From Mycobacterium sp. 236(2023) (lineage in GTDB: Bacteria > Actinomycetota > Actinomycetes > Mycobacteriales > Mycobacteriaceae), in the NCBI RefSeq assembly GCF_029623955.1, contig NZ_JARSBP010000001.1:186001-250000 (forward strand): 64,000 nucleotides of DNA. Direction: 5' to 3'. Positions 17,619 through 27,096 of this stretch are shown here, in pieces (within the stretch, counting starts at the first letter, position 1; the number at the start of each line of letters is the position of its first letter). The position numbers and the translations under genes are program-made. The notes below the pieces were generated by a model that worked only from the letters and a program-made list of their open reading frames with translations, had not been told where the DNA came from and made no database searches.

Positions 17619-19229
17619 ATGTCTGATGATTCTTCGTTCTCGCTGGTACTGGGTTTCGCCACCGAGACCGGCAACTCCACGATGGTGGCCAAGAAATTCG
17701 CGCAGGCGGCCCGCGGCGTCGGCATCGACGTCGAACCGCAGTACCTCAACGACCTCAACATGGCGTCGCTGGCGTCGGCGACGCATTTCGTCGTCATCAC
17801 CGCTACCTACGGCGACGGCGAGTTGCCCTACGACGCCGAGGTGTTCTGGGAGGAGCTCAGCGGCGACGGTGCCGGTCGACTGGACCATCTCACGTTCGCG
17901 GTGTGCGGCCTGGGCGACAGCTTCTATCCGTACTTCAACAATGCGGCCAAGCTCGTCGACGCGCGCCTCGAGGAACTCGGCGCGACGCGGATGCTCGACC
18001 GGGTGGACTGCGATCTGGAGTTCGAGGAACCGTCGGAGGCGTTTACCGCCGACGTGGTCGAGATCCTCGGCGAGCTGACTTCGTCCGCACCGCAGGCCGA
18101 TGCCCCTGAAGTCGAAGCGGCAGAAACTGATTCGCCCTGGACCCGGCGCAACCCCTTCTCGGCCACGCTGGTGGCCAACCGGCCGCTGACGGCGACCGGT
18201 TCCGACAAGTCGGTCCGTCACTACGAGATCGACCTCGCCGACAGCGGCATCACCTACACGGCCGGCGATTCGCTCGGGGTCCATCCCGTCAACGATCCCG
18301 CGCTCGTCGCGGCGGTCCTGTCCAGACTCGGCGTGGACGCTGATTACGTTGTCGCAGAGCGTGATCAGCCCCTCGGTGTGTTGCTCACCGAACACCTCGA
18401 ACTGCGGATCCCGACCGGAGCCCTTCAGTCGCTGGTCGCCTCGCGCACCGAGGATGCCGAAGCCGCCGCGATCCTCGGTGGTGCCGATTCGGCGGCGCTG
18501 ACGAATTGGCTGTTCGGTCGCGACGTTCTCGACCTCCTCGAGCTCGCCGACCTGAGCGTCGACGACGTGATCCCGACCTTGCGTCCCCTGCAGCACCGCG
18601 ACTACTCGATCGCGTCGAGCCCCGTCGTCCACCCGGGCCAGATCCACCTCACGGTGGCCACGGTCGAATACGACGCCCGCGGACGCGCACACCGGGGTGT
18701 CGCCTCCGGCTTCCTCGCCGACCGTGCCGAGACGCTGCGAATTCATATGGCGCCCAACGACAGTTTCCGGCTGCCCGCCCCCGACGTGCCGATCATCATG
18801 ATCGGCCCGGGCACCGGCATCGCCCCGTTCCGTGCGTTCCTCCAGGAGCGTCAGGCCACCGGTGCGTCCGGGAAGTCGTGGCTGTTCTTCGGCGATCGAC
18901 ATCGCGCCACCGACTTCCTGTACGGCGACGAGCTCACTGCCTTCCGGGAATCGGGCGTGCTGACGCGACTCGACTGTGCGTTCTCACGCGATCAAGAGGC
19001 CAAAGACTATGTCCAGCACCACATGCTGGCCAACGCCGCCGAACTGTTCGCCTGGCTCGAGGACGGCGCCCACGTGTACGTCTGCGGCGACGCCGACCAC
19101 ATGGCCAAGGACGTCCACCGCGCATTGCACGAAGTCATCTCCACCGCAGGCGGTCTCGACGAGGCCGGCGCTCATTCATACGTGAACAACCTCATCACGA
19201 CGCACCGCTACCTGCGCGACGTGTACTGA
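17619..19229 (+). CDS. Sulfite reductase flavoprotein / cytochrome P450 reductase-type FMN-FAD oxidoreductase
   Basis: This 536-residue diflavin reductase has an N-terminal flavodoxin domain (residues 1-150; FATETGNSTMVAKKF binds FMN phosphate, then TATYGDGELP and CGLGDSFY), a FAD domain with RDYSIASSPVVH, and an NADPH domain with GPGTGIAPFRAFLQER and FFGDRHRATDFLY. It passes electrons from NADPH through FAD and FMN to a partner such as CysI or another haem protein. No partner gene is adjacent. AGGAAGG sits too close to GTG 17607, so ATG 17619 is used, although 17607 is possible. Confidence 0.85.
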   Translation: MSDDSSFSLVLGFATETGNSTMVAKKFAQAARGVGIDVEPQYLNDLNMASLASATHFVVITATYGDGELPYDAEVFWEELSGDGAGRLDHLTFAVCGLGDSFYPYFNNAAKLVDARLEELGATRMLDRVDCDLEFEEPSEAFTADVVEILGELTSSAPQADAPEVEAAETDSPWTRRNPFSATLVANRPLTATGSDKSVRHYEIDLADSGITYTAGDSLGVHPVNDPALVAAVLSRLGVDADYVVAERDQPLGVLLTEHLELRIPTGALQSLVASRTEDAEAAAILGGADSAALTNWLFGRDVLDLLELADLSVDDVIPTLRPLQHRDYSIASSPVVHPGQIHLTVATVEYDARGRAHRGVASGFLADRAETLRIHMAPNDSFRLPAPDVPIIMIGPGTGIAPFRAFLQERQATGASGKSWLFFGDRHRATDFLYGDELTAFRESGVLTRLDCAFSRDQEAKDYVQHHMLANAAELFAWLEDGAHVYVCGDADHMAKDVHRALHEVISTAGGLDEAGAHSYVNNLITTHRYLRDVY

Positions 19230-19232
19230 GGG

Positions 19233-20645
19233 TCACGCCCCGATCAGCGACTCCAGCGGGGTGCGGGCGAAGTACACGGCGAAGCCTGCGGCCACGATCC
19301 ACAGCAGCGGGCTGACCTCGCGGGCCCTCCCCACGGCAGAGCGCATCACGGCCCAGCTGATGAAGCCGACACCGATGCCGTTGGCGATCGAATAGCTGAA
19401 CGGCATGACCGCGACCGTCAGCACGACCGGCAGAGCGACCGACAGCTCGGACAGGTCGACATGCCGGATATGCGAGATCATCATCGCGCCGACGACCACC
19501 AGCGCGGCAGCCGCGACTTCGGTCGGCACCATCGACGCCAACGGCGAGACGAACATGGCGGCCAGGAACAGCACGCCGGTCACGACATTGGCCAAACCGG
19601 TTCGTGCGCCCTCTTGGATTCCGGCTCCCGACTCGATGAAGACGGTGGTGGACGACGACGAGGTCGCGCCGCCGACGACCGCACCGGCCCCTTCGACGAC
19701 GAGCGCGGAGCGCAGCCGCGGGAACGTGCCGTTCTTGTCGGCGATCCGGGTGTCCTGGGACAGTCCCGTCATCGTGCCCATCGCGTCGAAGAAGTTCGCG
19801 AACACCAGGGTGAAGATGAGCATCACGATCGCGAGAACGCCGATACGGCCGAAACCGGAGAAGCTGAAGTCGCCGAGGAGCGACAGGTCCGGCATCGCGA
19901 ACGGTGACCCGGACAGCGACGGTACGGAAAGGCTCCATCCGCCCGGCTTTTCGGTGGCCGGCCCCAGATGCCAGATCGCCTCAATCACCACGGCGATCAC
20001 GGTGCCGGCCACCAAACCGATGAGGATGCCGCCGGGCACCTTTCGGGCCACCAGGACTCCGGTGAGCAGCACGGTGACGACGAACACCAGGGTCGGGATC
20101 GTGGTGATCGAGCCGAGGCCGCCCGCGCCCAGTCCGACGGGCGGCGACGGTACCCCGGTTGCGGAGATGAAGCCCGCGTCGACGAGCCCGATGAACAGGA
20201 TGAACATGCCGATGCCCGCGGTGATGGCGAGCTTGAGCTGCATCGGCACTGCCTCGAAAACCATGCGGCGCAAGCCTGTTACGGCGAGCAACACGATGAT
20301 CAGGCCGTTGATGACGACGAGCCCCATCGCCTCGGGCCAGGTGAGCACTCCGACCACCGTCGTGGCGAGGAACGAGTTGAGGCCCAGACCCGCGGCCAGC
20401 GCGAACGGCAACCGGGCGATCAACCCGAACAGGATCGTCATGACGCCCGCGGCCAGCGAGGTGCTCGCCGACACCGCGGCGAAGTCGAGTTCGTTGCCGT
20501 CGACATCTGCGGAGCTGGACAGGATGATCGGGTTCAGCACGATGATGTAGGCCATCGCGATGAACGTGACGACGCCGCCACGGATTTCGGTACCCAGCGT
20601 CGACCGGCGGGCCGTGATCTCGAAGAAGCGGTCCACTGGGTTCAC
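19233..20645 (-). CDS. AzgA/PbuG-type purine permease (NCS2 family)
   Basis: This 470-residue membrane protein with 12-14 segments begins with the family signature RRSTLGTEIRGGVVTFIAMAYI then IIVLNPIILSSS, and has FANFFDAMGTMTGLSQD and GGATSSSSTTVFIESGAGI, which line the substrate site of the AzgA branch. It imports hypoxanthine, guanine or adenine with protons. It converges with the flavoreductase, with only three bases between the stop codons. Confidence 0.9.
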   Translation of the reverse strand: MNPVDRFFEITARRSTLGTEIRGGVVTFIAMAYIIVLNPIILSSSADVDGNELDFAAVSASTSLAAGVMTILFGLIARLPFALAAGLGLNSFLATTVVGVLTWPEAMGLVVINGLIIVLLAVTGLRRMVFEAVPMQLKLAITAGIGMFILFIGLVDAGFISATGVPSPPVGLGAGGLGSITTIPTLVFVVTVLLTGVLVARKVPGGILIGLVAGTVIAVVIEAIWHLGPATEKPGGWSLSVPSLSGSPFAMPDLSLLGDFSFSGFGRIGVLAIVMLIFTLVFANFFDAMGTMTGLSQDTRIADKNGTFPRLRSALVVEGAGAVVGGATSSSSTTVFIESGAGIQEGARTGLANVVTGVLFLAAMFVSPLASMVPTEVAAAALVVVGAMMISHIRHVDLSELSVALPVVLTVAVMPFSYSIANGIGVGFISWAVMRSAVGRAREVSPLLWIVAAGFAVYFARTPLESLIGA

Positions 20646-20654
20646 GGGCGGTCC

Positions 20655-20903
20655 TCAGTAGCGCGGCGCCGGCGGCGGCGGCGGTGCCACGGGCATGCAC
20701 AGGCCGGTGGCGGTGTCGAGGTACTTACCGGGCAGGCAGAACGGACTGCACCCGTAGATGACACCGGTCTGACCGGGTGGGCACTGCGCGACGGACGTGG
20801 CAGGCGGCGTGAATGCCGCGGCCAACGGTGCTGCCGCCGCGGCGGCAGCGATGGCAGCCACTCCCAGATATCGCGACAACGTTTGTCTCACAATTATTCT
20901 CAC
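20655..20903 (-). CDS. Small secreted cysteine/proline-rich protein
   Basis: This 82-residue protein has an alanine-rich signal peptide (about residues 1-30) and a short mature part with four cysteines (CPPGQTGVIYGCSPFC, then LCMPV) likely forming two disulfides, ending in a PPPPP tail. Similar short mycobacterial exported proteins exist without known function. It lies between the FadE pair and the permease on the same strand, 12 bp after the FadE stop. Confidence 0.75.
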   Translation of the reverse strand: MRIIVRQTLSRYLGVAAIAAAAAAAPLAAAFTPPATSVAQCPPGQTGVIYGCSPFCLPGKYLDTATGLCMPVAPPPPPAPRY

Positions 20904-20915
20904 TGAGATTCCCCC

Positions 20916-22157
20916 TCAGGTTGTCGGGATACCGGTGGCGACGCGGGGTGCGTCCTTGGCTGGTGCGACGTCGAGGACGAACTCCGCGACCCTGGCCCGG
21001 TGCTCTTCTGCGTTTCCGAGCAGTGCAGCGTCGGTGTAGGCCCGCTTGTAGTACAGATGTGCCTGGTGTTCCCAGGTGAATCCGATACCACCGTGGACCT
21101 GAATGGTGTCGGTCGCAACCTTGACGAACGCCGCCGAGCACGTCGCCTGCGCGATGCTCGTCGCGAGCGCGGGATCGTCGGTCCCGTCGGAGAGCGCCCA
21201 CACCGCGTGGTACGCCGTCGAGCGGGCGTGCTCCAGGGCGACGAGGTCGTCGGCAAGTCGGTGCTTGACGGCCTGGAACGAGCCGATCTGTCTGCCGAAC
21301 TGCAGCCGGCTCTTGGCGTACTCCACCGACAGGTCGAGCAGATGCTGCGCCGCCCCCACCTGTTCGACGGCCAGCAGCGCGGCGCCGACCTGCAGTGCGT
21401 GGGTGATGACTCGCTCGGCGTCGTCAGGGCCGGCGACCTGTTGTGCCGTGGCTTGCTTCAGTTCCACCGTGGCCTGTGGACGGGTCAGGTCGAGCGTGTT
21501 CAACGGGATGCGTTGCACCCCAGGACTGTCCGCCTCGACCGCGTACAGCGCGATTCCGTCGGGGGAGTTGGCGGCGACCAGAAGCACATCGGCCGCACCG
21601 GCGTCGACAACCTGCTCGACCGTTCCCGACAGCGCCCAGCCCTGCTCGGTGGGGACGGCCTCCACCGAGACCGACAGCGGATCGAACGCACCTGCGTCGT
21701 CGCTGACGGCGAATGCCGCGGTGCGAGTGCCGTCGGCCAGACCCTCCAACAGCTCGCGAGAACCGGACCCGGCGACGAGCGCCGGAATGGCCAAATACAC
21801 GGTGCCGAACAAGGGTCCGGGGGCCAGCGACGCGCCGAGTTGCTCGACCGCGACGGCCTGGTCGACGAGAGTGCCGCCGGCGCCGCCGTCGGCTTCCGGA
21901 ACCGCCATGCCCAGCACGCCGAGTTCGGAACCCAGGCGCGCCCAGACCTTCGCGTCGAAGGGTGGGTCCGACACCATCTGGTCACGCACGGCGGACTCGT
22001 CGATGTGGTCGGCGCAGAACTTGCGGACCGCAGCGCGCAGTTGGGTCTGCTCGTCGGTGAACACGAACTCAGAGCTTGCGGACTCAGCCGAGCCCTTGGG
22101 CTGATCCACAAGTTCCTCAGCCGTGCTCTTGGGCTGATCCACAAGTTCCTCAGCCAC
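20916..22157 (-). CDS. Acyl-CoA dehydrogenase subunit (GIGFTWEH type)
   Basis: This 413-residue FadE protein carries the C-terminal QVHGGIGFTWEHQAHLYYKR motif typical of one chain of mycobacterial heteromeric acyl-CoA dehydrogenases. GTG 22157 overlaps the stop of the upstream fadE by 8 bp, so the two are co-translated and likely form an alpha2beta2 enzyme oxidising an acyl- or steroid-CoA. The first 22 residues are two copies of an 11-residue unit (EELVDQPK plus three residues), an unusual extension before the normal family start near FVFTDEQTQLR. Confidence 0.88.
   Translation of the reverse strand: MAEELVDQPKSTAEELVDQPKGSAESASSEFVFTDEQTQLRAAVRKFCADHIDESAVRDQMVSDPPFDAKVWARLGSELGVLGMAVPEADGGAGGTLVDQAVAVEQLGASLAPGPLFGTVYLAIPALVAGSGSRELLEGLADGTRTAAFAVSDDAGAFDPLSVSVEAVPTEQGWALSGTVEQVVDAGAADVLLVAANSPDGIALYAVEADSPGVQRIPLNTLDLTRPQATVELKQATAQQVAGPDDAERVITHALQVGAALLAVEQVGAAQHLLDLSVEYAKSRLQFGRQIGSFQAVKHRLADDLVALEHARSTAYHAVWALSDGTDDPALATSIAQATCSAAFVKVATDTIQVHGGIGFTWEHQAHLYYKRAYTDAALLGNAEEHRARVAEFVLDVAPAKDAPRVATGIPTT
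22083..22155. repeat. Tandem 33-bp repeat in the fadE 5' end
   Basis: Two 33-bp units (22083-22115, 22116-22148) differ at two positions and are followed by seven bases of a third. In frame they add an 11-residue repeat to the N-terminus of the acyl-CoA dehydrogenase. Confidence 0.9.
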
Positions 22158-23340
22158 GCGGGATCTCCTTCCACGGCATCCCTGCATCCGCCCGCAGGTC
22201 TCCCGGTAGGCCGAGCACCCGCTCGGCGAGGATGTTGCGCATCACCTCGGACGTGCCGCCCTCGATCGTGTTGGCGCGGCTGCGAAGGAACCGCTGCTGA
22301 AGGGGTCCGCGCCAGTCGGCGGCGTCCCCGTCGCTTCCGTCCATCGAGTAGCCGTCGTAGAGGATCCCTTCGGGGCCGAGCAGGTCCATGCAGAACTCAT
22401 AGATGTGCTGGTTGAGCTCGGCGCCGACGAGCTTGCCGACCGAACCTTCCGGTCCAGGACCGCCGACCGTCGCCGATGCCCTTGACCGTTCCGACGTCAG
22501 CCGCTGAGCTTCGGAGCGCAACCATAACGAACTGAGCCGATCCCGCAGGACCGGCGTGTGCAGGTCCGGACGCGACGCCCACAACGCGACGGCATCCGAG
22601 ATCGTGCCCGCGCCGCGACGATTACCGCTGCCGCCGAGCGCGCTGCGCTCGTTCATAAGCGTCGTCATCGCCACGCGCCAGCCGTCGCCGACCCCGCCGA
22701 GCCGGAATGTGTCGGGGATACGGGCGTCGGTCATGTAGACCTCGTTGAACTCCGCATGCCCCGTCATCTGCCGCAGCGGACGGGTCTGCACACCGTCGCC
22801 GTGCATGTCGATGACGAAATACGTGAGCCCCTTGTGCTTGACCGCGTTGGGGTCGGTGCGGGCAAGCAGCAGCCCCCATTTGGCGCGGTGCGCGAGGCTG
22901 GTCCACACCTTCTGGCCGTTGACGACCCAGGTGTCGCCGTCCAGCACCGCGGTCGTGGCGAGTCCGGCGAGGTCGGAGCCCGCACCCGGCTCGGAGAACA
23001 GCTGGCACCAGATGTCCTCGGTGGTCGCGAGCGGCCTCAGCAGTTGCTTGCGGACGTCGTCGGTCTGGGCGTGCTCACGAACCGTGGGGGCCGCCATGCC
23101 GTACCCCATCGGGTTGAGTCCGAGCGGGACGGGCCCGCCCGCACCCTGCAGGATGCGGTCGGCCACGGCTTGCAGACCGCGGGACAGTCCGAGGCCGCCG
23201 AAGCCTTCTGGGAAATGCACCCACGACAGGCCGGCGTCGAAACACGCACCGAGATATTCCGGAATCGGGACGGTCTTCGGGTCGTGATCGGCGACCACAC
23301 GGCGTGCGGCGTCGGCTACCCGGTCGGCGTCAGTGCCCAT
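22150..23340 (-). CDS. Acyl-CoA dehydrogenase subunit (GGTSEV type)
   Basis: The 396-residue FadE chain has CQLFSEPGAGSDLAGL (FAD and substrate contact), GQKVWTSLAHRAKWGLLLAR, and the C-terminal NTIEGGTSEVMRNILAERVLG. It pairs with the overlapping downstream fadE. Each half corresponds to one half of the fused 728-residue FadE6-like protein encoded at 29603. The substrate class is unassigned; beta-oxidation of a branched, aromatic or steroid side chain is typical for such pairs. Confidence 0.9.
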   Translation of the reverse strand: MGTDADRVADAARRVVADHDPKTVPIPEYLGACFDAGLSWVHFPEGFGGLGLSRGLQAVADRILQGAGGPVPLGLNPMGYGMAAPTVREHAQTDDVRKQLLRPLATTEDIWCQLFSEPGAGSDLAGLATTAVLDGDTWVVNGQKVWTSLAHRAKWGLLLARTDPNAVKHKGLTYFVIDMHGDGVQTRPLRQMTGHAEFNEVYMTDARIPDTFRLGGVGDGWRVAMTTLMNERSALGGSGNRRGAGTISDAVALWASRPDLHTPVLRDRLSSLWLRSEAQRLTSERSRASATVGGPGPEGSVGKLVGAELNQHIYEFCMDLLGPEGILYDGYSMDGSDGDAADWRGPLQQRFLRSRANTIEGGTSEVMRNILAERVLGLPGDLRADAGMPWKEIPRG

Positions 23341-23477
23341 AGCTGCACACTAAATCAGCGTGCAGCTCTTCCGGCAGGGGATCTAGCGAGCGGTCAGCGC
23401 GAGGCGCTCGTGGTGCGACCTGTGGCGACGCTGAAGCAGGAATCGGAGCCACCGAACATCGAGTATCACAGTGATCC

Positions 23478-23885
23478 TTAAGCGGTCTTGGTGAGGAGGG
23501 GGAGCAACTGGCGGCGTGCGACCATCGCATCGGCGAAATGGTTCAGCGCCTCGGGAACCGAGCCTGCGGCCGGGAATTCGATCCCGGCGTCGCTGAGGGT
23601 CTGCTCGACCGCGCGGCTGGCGATCAGAGACCACTCATCACCGGCAGCGGTGCAGAGGTCATCGATGACGAACAGCAGCGAAATGGCTTCCTGCGTAAAG
23701 GAATCCACGTCGCTGAGGTCCAGGACGAAGGCTTTTTCCGGAAGGATGAACCGGTCGATGTAGCGGCCGGCACGCTCGACATTGGCGCTGTCGAGATGGC
23801 CGGACACCTTCACGACGGTGGCCAGTTGACGACAATGCGCCCGAATGTCAGCGCCGTCGCAGTTGAACGTCGGATTGCCGTACAT
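23478..23885 (-). CDS. STAS-domain protein (anti-anti-sigma-factor-like)
   Basis: This 135-residue protein follows the STAS fold: a beta strand ATVVKVSGHLDSANV, then KAFVLDLSDVDSFTQEAISLLFVI, where the Ser/Thr after DLSDVDSF is the site phosphorylated in anti-sigma antagonists, and a C-terminal helix. A strong GAGGGAGG precedes ATG 23885. It would relieve an anti-sigma factor or act as a scaffold in a stress response; no kinase or sigma gene is adjacent. The 149-bp space to the upstream gene shows no element I can name. Confidence 0.78.
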   Translation of the reverse strand: MYGNPTFNCDGADIRAHCRQLATVVKVSGHLDSANVERAGRYIDRFILPEKAFVLDLSDVDSFTQEAISLLFVIDDLCTAAGDEWSLIASRAVEQTLSDAGIEFPAAGSVPEALNHFADAMVARRQLLPLLTKTA

Positions 23886-24034
23886 CGCAGCCTCCCTCGA
23901 TCTATTGCCCTTCAGTGGCCCGTCGGTGGGTCACATATTGATCAAGGTAGTGAGACAACTTAAGGCTGCCGGCAGTATCGACTAATACTTCGGTAAGACT
24001 TCTGAAGCTGTCAGCTAGCAAACTCACCGGTAAC

Positions 24035-25273
24035 TTAGTCGCGGCGCTGGGCCTGCGCGCCGGTGTAACCGACCCACGGGTTGTAGTCCGCGAGAAGGTC
24101 TTCCTGGGGTGGGCGCTGTTCGTCGGCGACGTGCTGGAGATTGATCCGGATCCGGTACCAGATGGAGCTCGGACCGCGCATACCGTCGACGAGAACGTCT
24201 GCGGGATCGAGCTTTTCGGCGGCTTCCGGGTATTTGTCGCGCCACTGCTGCAGAGCGGCCAGCGCCTCGTCCTTCGTCTTGGTCCGCGCGATCTCTATCA
24301 ACGGCATCACCGATTGCCGGCGTCCGTCGGCGGATTTGGTGGCGCCCTTGGGCGCCTTCTCCGGCGGGCCCAACTGGTCGGCAAGGTCGAGCAGGGACTC
24401 TAAACCCCCTACAGCGTCGTCCATCCCCTCCCACGGATCGCCGAGTTCGGCGAAACGGCTCGGCACGGTGGCGACGGTGAACTCTTCGGGCTTGCAGGTG
24501 GCGACCTCATCCCAGAACAACGGCGTCGACACCCGCGCGTCCGGGAGGGCGCGCACCGAGTACGCGGAGGCGACGGTGCGGTCCTTCGCGTTCTGGTTGA
24601 AGTCGACGAAGACGCCGTGACGTTCCTCCTTCCACCACCGCGCGGTCGCCGACTCCGGCGCACGGCGCTCGACCTCGCGGGCCACTGCCTCGGCGGCAAG
24701 CCGGACGAGCTTGAACGGCCACTGACGGTGGATCCGGGCGTAGATGTGGAAGCCACGCGAGCCTGACGTCTTGGGCCAGGCGACCAAGCCGTGGTCCTCG
24801 AGCACCTCGCGTGCGACGAACGCGACATCGAGGATCTGCCGCCAGCCCACCCCGGGCATCGGATCGAGGTCGACGCGAAGTTCGTCGGGGTGGTCGAGAT
24901 CGTCGGCGCGCACCGGGTGCGGGTTGAGGTCCACGCACCCGAGGTTCACCGCCCAAATCAGCCCGGCCGGGTCGTGCAGGACGGCTTCCTTCGCCGAGGT
25001 TCCCCGCGCGTACTTCAGCTCGGCGACGTCGACGAAGTCCGGCCGCTTCTCGGGGGCGCGCTTCTGGAAGATCGCCTCCTCGGCGATCCCTTTGACGAAG
25101 CGCTTGAGGATCATCGGCCGGTCCCGCACACCGCGCAGGGCCCCGTCGGCGACGGCGGCGTAGTAGTTCATGAGATCGAGCTTCGTCAGCCCGAGATCGG
25201 CGAACACCACCTTGTCCGGATTGGTGATGGGCACCGCTTGCCCGCCGATCTCGAAAGAGTCGTGAGCTGCCAT
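24035..25273 (-). CDS. polD2: LigD-type primase-polymerase (stand-alone), PolD2-like
   Basis: This 412-residue protein matches the polymerase module of LigD without ligase or nuclease domains. The metal-binding DLD is at residues 135-137 (ELRVDLDPMPG), the SGSRGFHIY segment holds the His of the primase fold, and VFVDFNQNAKDRT supplies the third acidic residue. Stand-alone mycobacterial PolD proteins add ribo- or deoxyribonucleotides in repair. ATG 25273 with GAGGAA upstream is preferred over a 32-residue longer frame. It is divergent from fadD2 (55 bp). M. smegmatis PolD2 lies close to ESX-3 in the same way (from memory). Confidence 0.85.
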   Translation of the reverse strand: MAAHDSFEIGGQAVPITNPDKVVFADLGLTKLDLMNYYAAVADGALRGVRDRPMILKRFVKGIAEEAIFQKRAPEKRPDFVDVAELKYARGTSAKEAVLHDPAGLIWAVNLGCVDLNPHPVRADDLDHPDELRVDLDPMPGVGWRQILDVAFVAREVLEDHGLVAWPKTSGSRGFHIYARIHRQWPFKLVRLAAEAVAREVERRAPESATARWWKEERHGVFVDFNQNAKDRTVASAYSVRALPDARVSTPLFWDEVATCKPEEFTVATVPSRFAELGDPWEGMDDAVGGLESLLDLADQLGPPEKAPKGATKSADGRRQSVMPLIEIARTKTKDEALAALQQWRDKYPEAAEKLDPADVLVDGMRGPSSIWYRIRINLQHVADEQRPPQEDLLADYNPWVGYTGAQAQRRD

Positions 25274-25328
25274 TTCCTCATCGTAGGTTCCAATCCGCAG
25301 TGCGACCGGCGTCACATAAGGTTGACGC

Positions 25329-27041
25329 ATGTCGAAGCTCAGCGATCTTCCGTTGCAGGCGCTCGCCACAGTCCAGCAGTCGTCCGTCGGGAAGGTGCTG
25401 GAGAAGTATCTGGAGCGAGGCTCAGCCGAGCTGCACTACGCCCGCAAGATGTTCGAGGCGGGCGCGCTGAAGGTGGAGCCGCCACAGGACATCGCCGCGT
25501 TCGTCGCCGACATGAGGCGCTGGGGCGAGATCGGCATGATCCCCGCGCTGAACGCCCGGCGGTACCCGAACCGCAATGCGGTCATCGACGACTTCGGCGA
25601 GTTCACCTTCAAAGAGCTGGACGACGCGGTCAACGCCGTCGCGAACGGGCTGCTCGCGAAGGGCGTCAAGGGAGGCGACGGCGTCGCGATCCTGGCGCGC
25701 AACCACCGCTGGTTCCTGGTGTCGGTGTACGCCACCGCCAAGATCGGCGCCCGGATCATTCTTCTCAACAGCGAGTTTTCGGGACCGCAGATCAAAGAGG
25801 TCTCGGAGCGCGAGGGCGCCAAGCTCATCATCTTCGACGACGAGTACACCGCGGCGGTCTCGCAGGCCGACCCCGAACTCGGCATGCTGCGCGCGCTCGG
25901 CATCAATCCCGACAAGGAAGAGCCTTCGGGCAGCACCGACGAGACGCTCGAGGAGCTGATCGCCCGCACCAACCCGGCACCGCCGCCGAAGGCGACCAAG
26001 CATTCGTCGATCATCATCCTGACCAGCGGCACGACGGGGACGCCGAAGGGCGCCAACCGTAGCGCCCCGCCGTCGCTCGCCCCGATCGGCGGCGTGCTGT
26101 CGTCGGTGCCGTTCAAGGCCGGCGAGGTGACGTCGCTGCCCGCGCCGATGTTCCACGCGCTCGGATTCCTGCACGGCACCATCGCGATGATGCTCGGCAC
26201 GACGCTGGTGCTGCGCAGGAGGTTCAAGCCGGCCACCGTGCTCGCCGACATCGAGAAGCACAGGGTCACCGCGATCGTCGTGGTGCCGGTCATGCTGTCG
26301 CGGATGCTCGACGAACTCGACAAGACGTCGCCGAAGCCGAACCTGTCGTCGTTGCGCATCGTGTTCGTGTCGGGTTCCCAGCTCGGCGCCGAACTGGCGA
26401 CCAGGACGCTGAAGGAACTCGGCCCCGTCGTCTACAACCTGTACGGCTCCACCGAGGTGGCGTTCGCGACCATCGCTGGGCCACAACATCTTTCGATCAA
26501 TCCCGCCACTGTCGGCCCGGTGGTGAAGGGCATGAAGGTCAGGATCCTCGACGACAACGGCAACGACGTCCCCAAGGGGGAGGTCGGCCGGATCTTCGTC
26601 GGCAACTTCTTCCCATTCGAGGGCTACACCGGTGGCGGCGGCAAGCAGATCATCGACGGTCTGCTGTCGTCGGGCGACGTGGGTTACTTCGACGAGCACG
26701 ACCTTCTCTATGTCAGCGGCCGCGACGACGAGATGATCGTCTCCGGCGGCGAGAACGTCTTCCCGGCCGAGATCGAGGATCTCGTCAGTGGGCATCCGGA
26801 GGTCGTCGAGGCCACCGCACTCGGTGTCGAGGACAAGGAGTGGGGCCACCGGCTGCGCTGCTTCGTCGTCAAGGTCGAAGGCGCCACGGTCGACGAGGAC
26901 ACGATCAAGGCGTACGTCCGGGACAACCTCGCCCGCTACAAGGTTCCCCGCGAGGTGATCTTCATCGACGAACTGCCGCGCAACCCCACCGGCAAGATCC
27001 TCAAGCGCGAACTGCGCGAGATGGAGATCCCGGAGAGCTGA
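25329..27041 (+). CDS. fadD2: Long-chain fatty-acid-CoA ligase FadD2
   Basis: The 570-residue AMP-binding enzyme has the P-loop LTSGTTGTPKG (near residue 231), VYNLYGSTEVAFATIAGP, YVSGRDDEMIVSGGENVFP and the C-terminal lysine motif NPTGKILKREL. It activates a fatty acid to acyl-AMP then acyl-CoA. The assignment to FadD2 rests on family and position next to the PolD-like and FadE6-like genes. It is followed after 55 bp by an SDR on the same strand. Confidence 0.9.
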   Translation: MSKLSDLPLQALATVQQSSVGKVLEKYLERGSAELHYARKMFEAGALKVEPPQDIAAFVADMRRWGEIGMIPALNARRYPNRNAVIDDFGEFTFKELDDAVNAVANGLLAKGVKGGDGVAILARNHRWFLVSVYATAKIGARIILLNSEFSGPQIKEVSEREGAKLIIFDDEYTAAVSQADPELGMLRALGINPDKEEPSGSTDETLEELIARTNPAPPPKATKHSSIIILTSGTTGTPKGANRSAPPSLAPIGGVLSSVPFKAGEVTSLPAPMFHALGFLHGTIAMMLGTTLVLRRRFKPATVLADIEKHRVTAIVVVPVMLSRMLDELDKTSPKPNLSSLRIVFVSGSQLGAELATRTLKELGPVVYNLYGSTEVAFATIAGPQHLSINPATVGPVVKGMKVRILDDNGNDVPKGEVGRIFVGNFFPFEGYTGGGGKQIIDGLLSSGDVGYFDEHDLLYVSGRDDEMIVSGGENVFPAEIEDLVSGHPEVVEATALGVEDKEWGHRLRCFVVKVEGATVDEDTIKAYVRDNLARYKVPREVIFIDELPRNPTGKILKRELREMEIPES

Positions 27042-27096
27042 TCTGCGCGTGCTCGTCGCAGGAATATCGGGCCGCCCGCGGTGGTAGTACCTCTGC

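Noticed and set aside
17583..18902. 439-codon frame opposite the diflavin reductase
   Set aside because: It lies wholly over a gene with strong flavodoxin and NADPH motifs; the antisense protein resembles nothing and reflects high GC.
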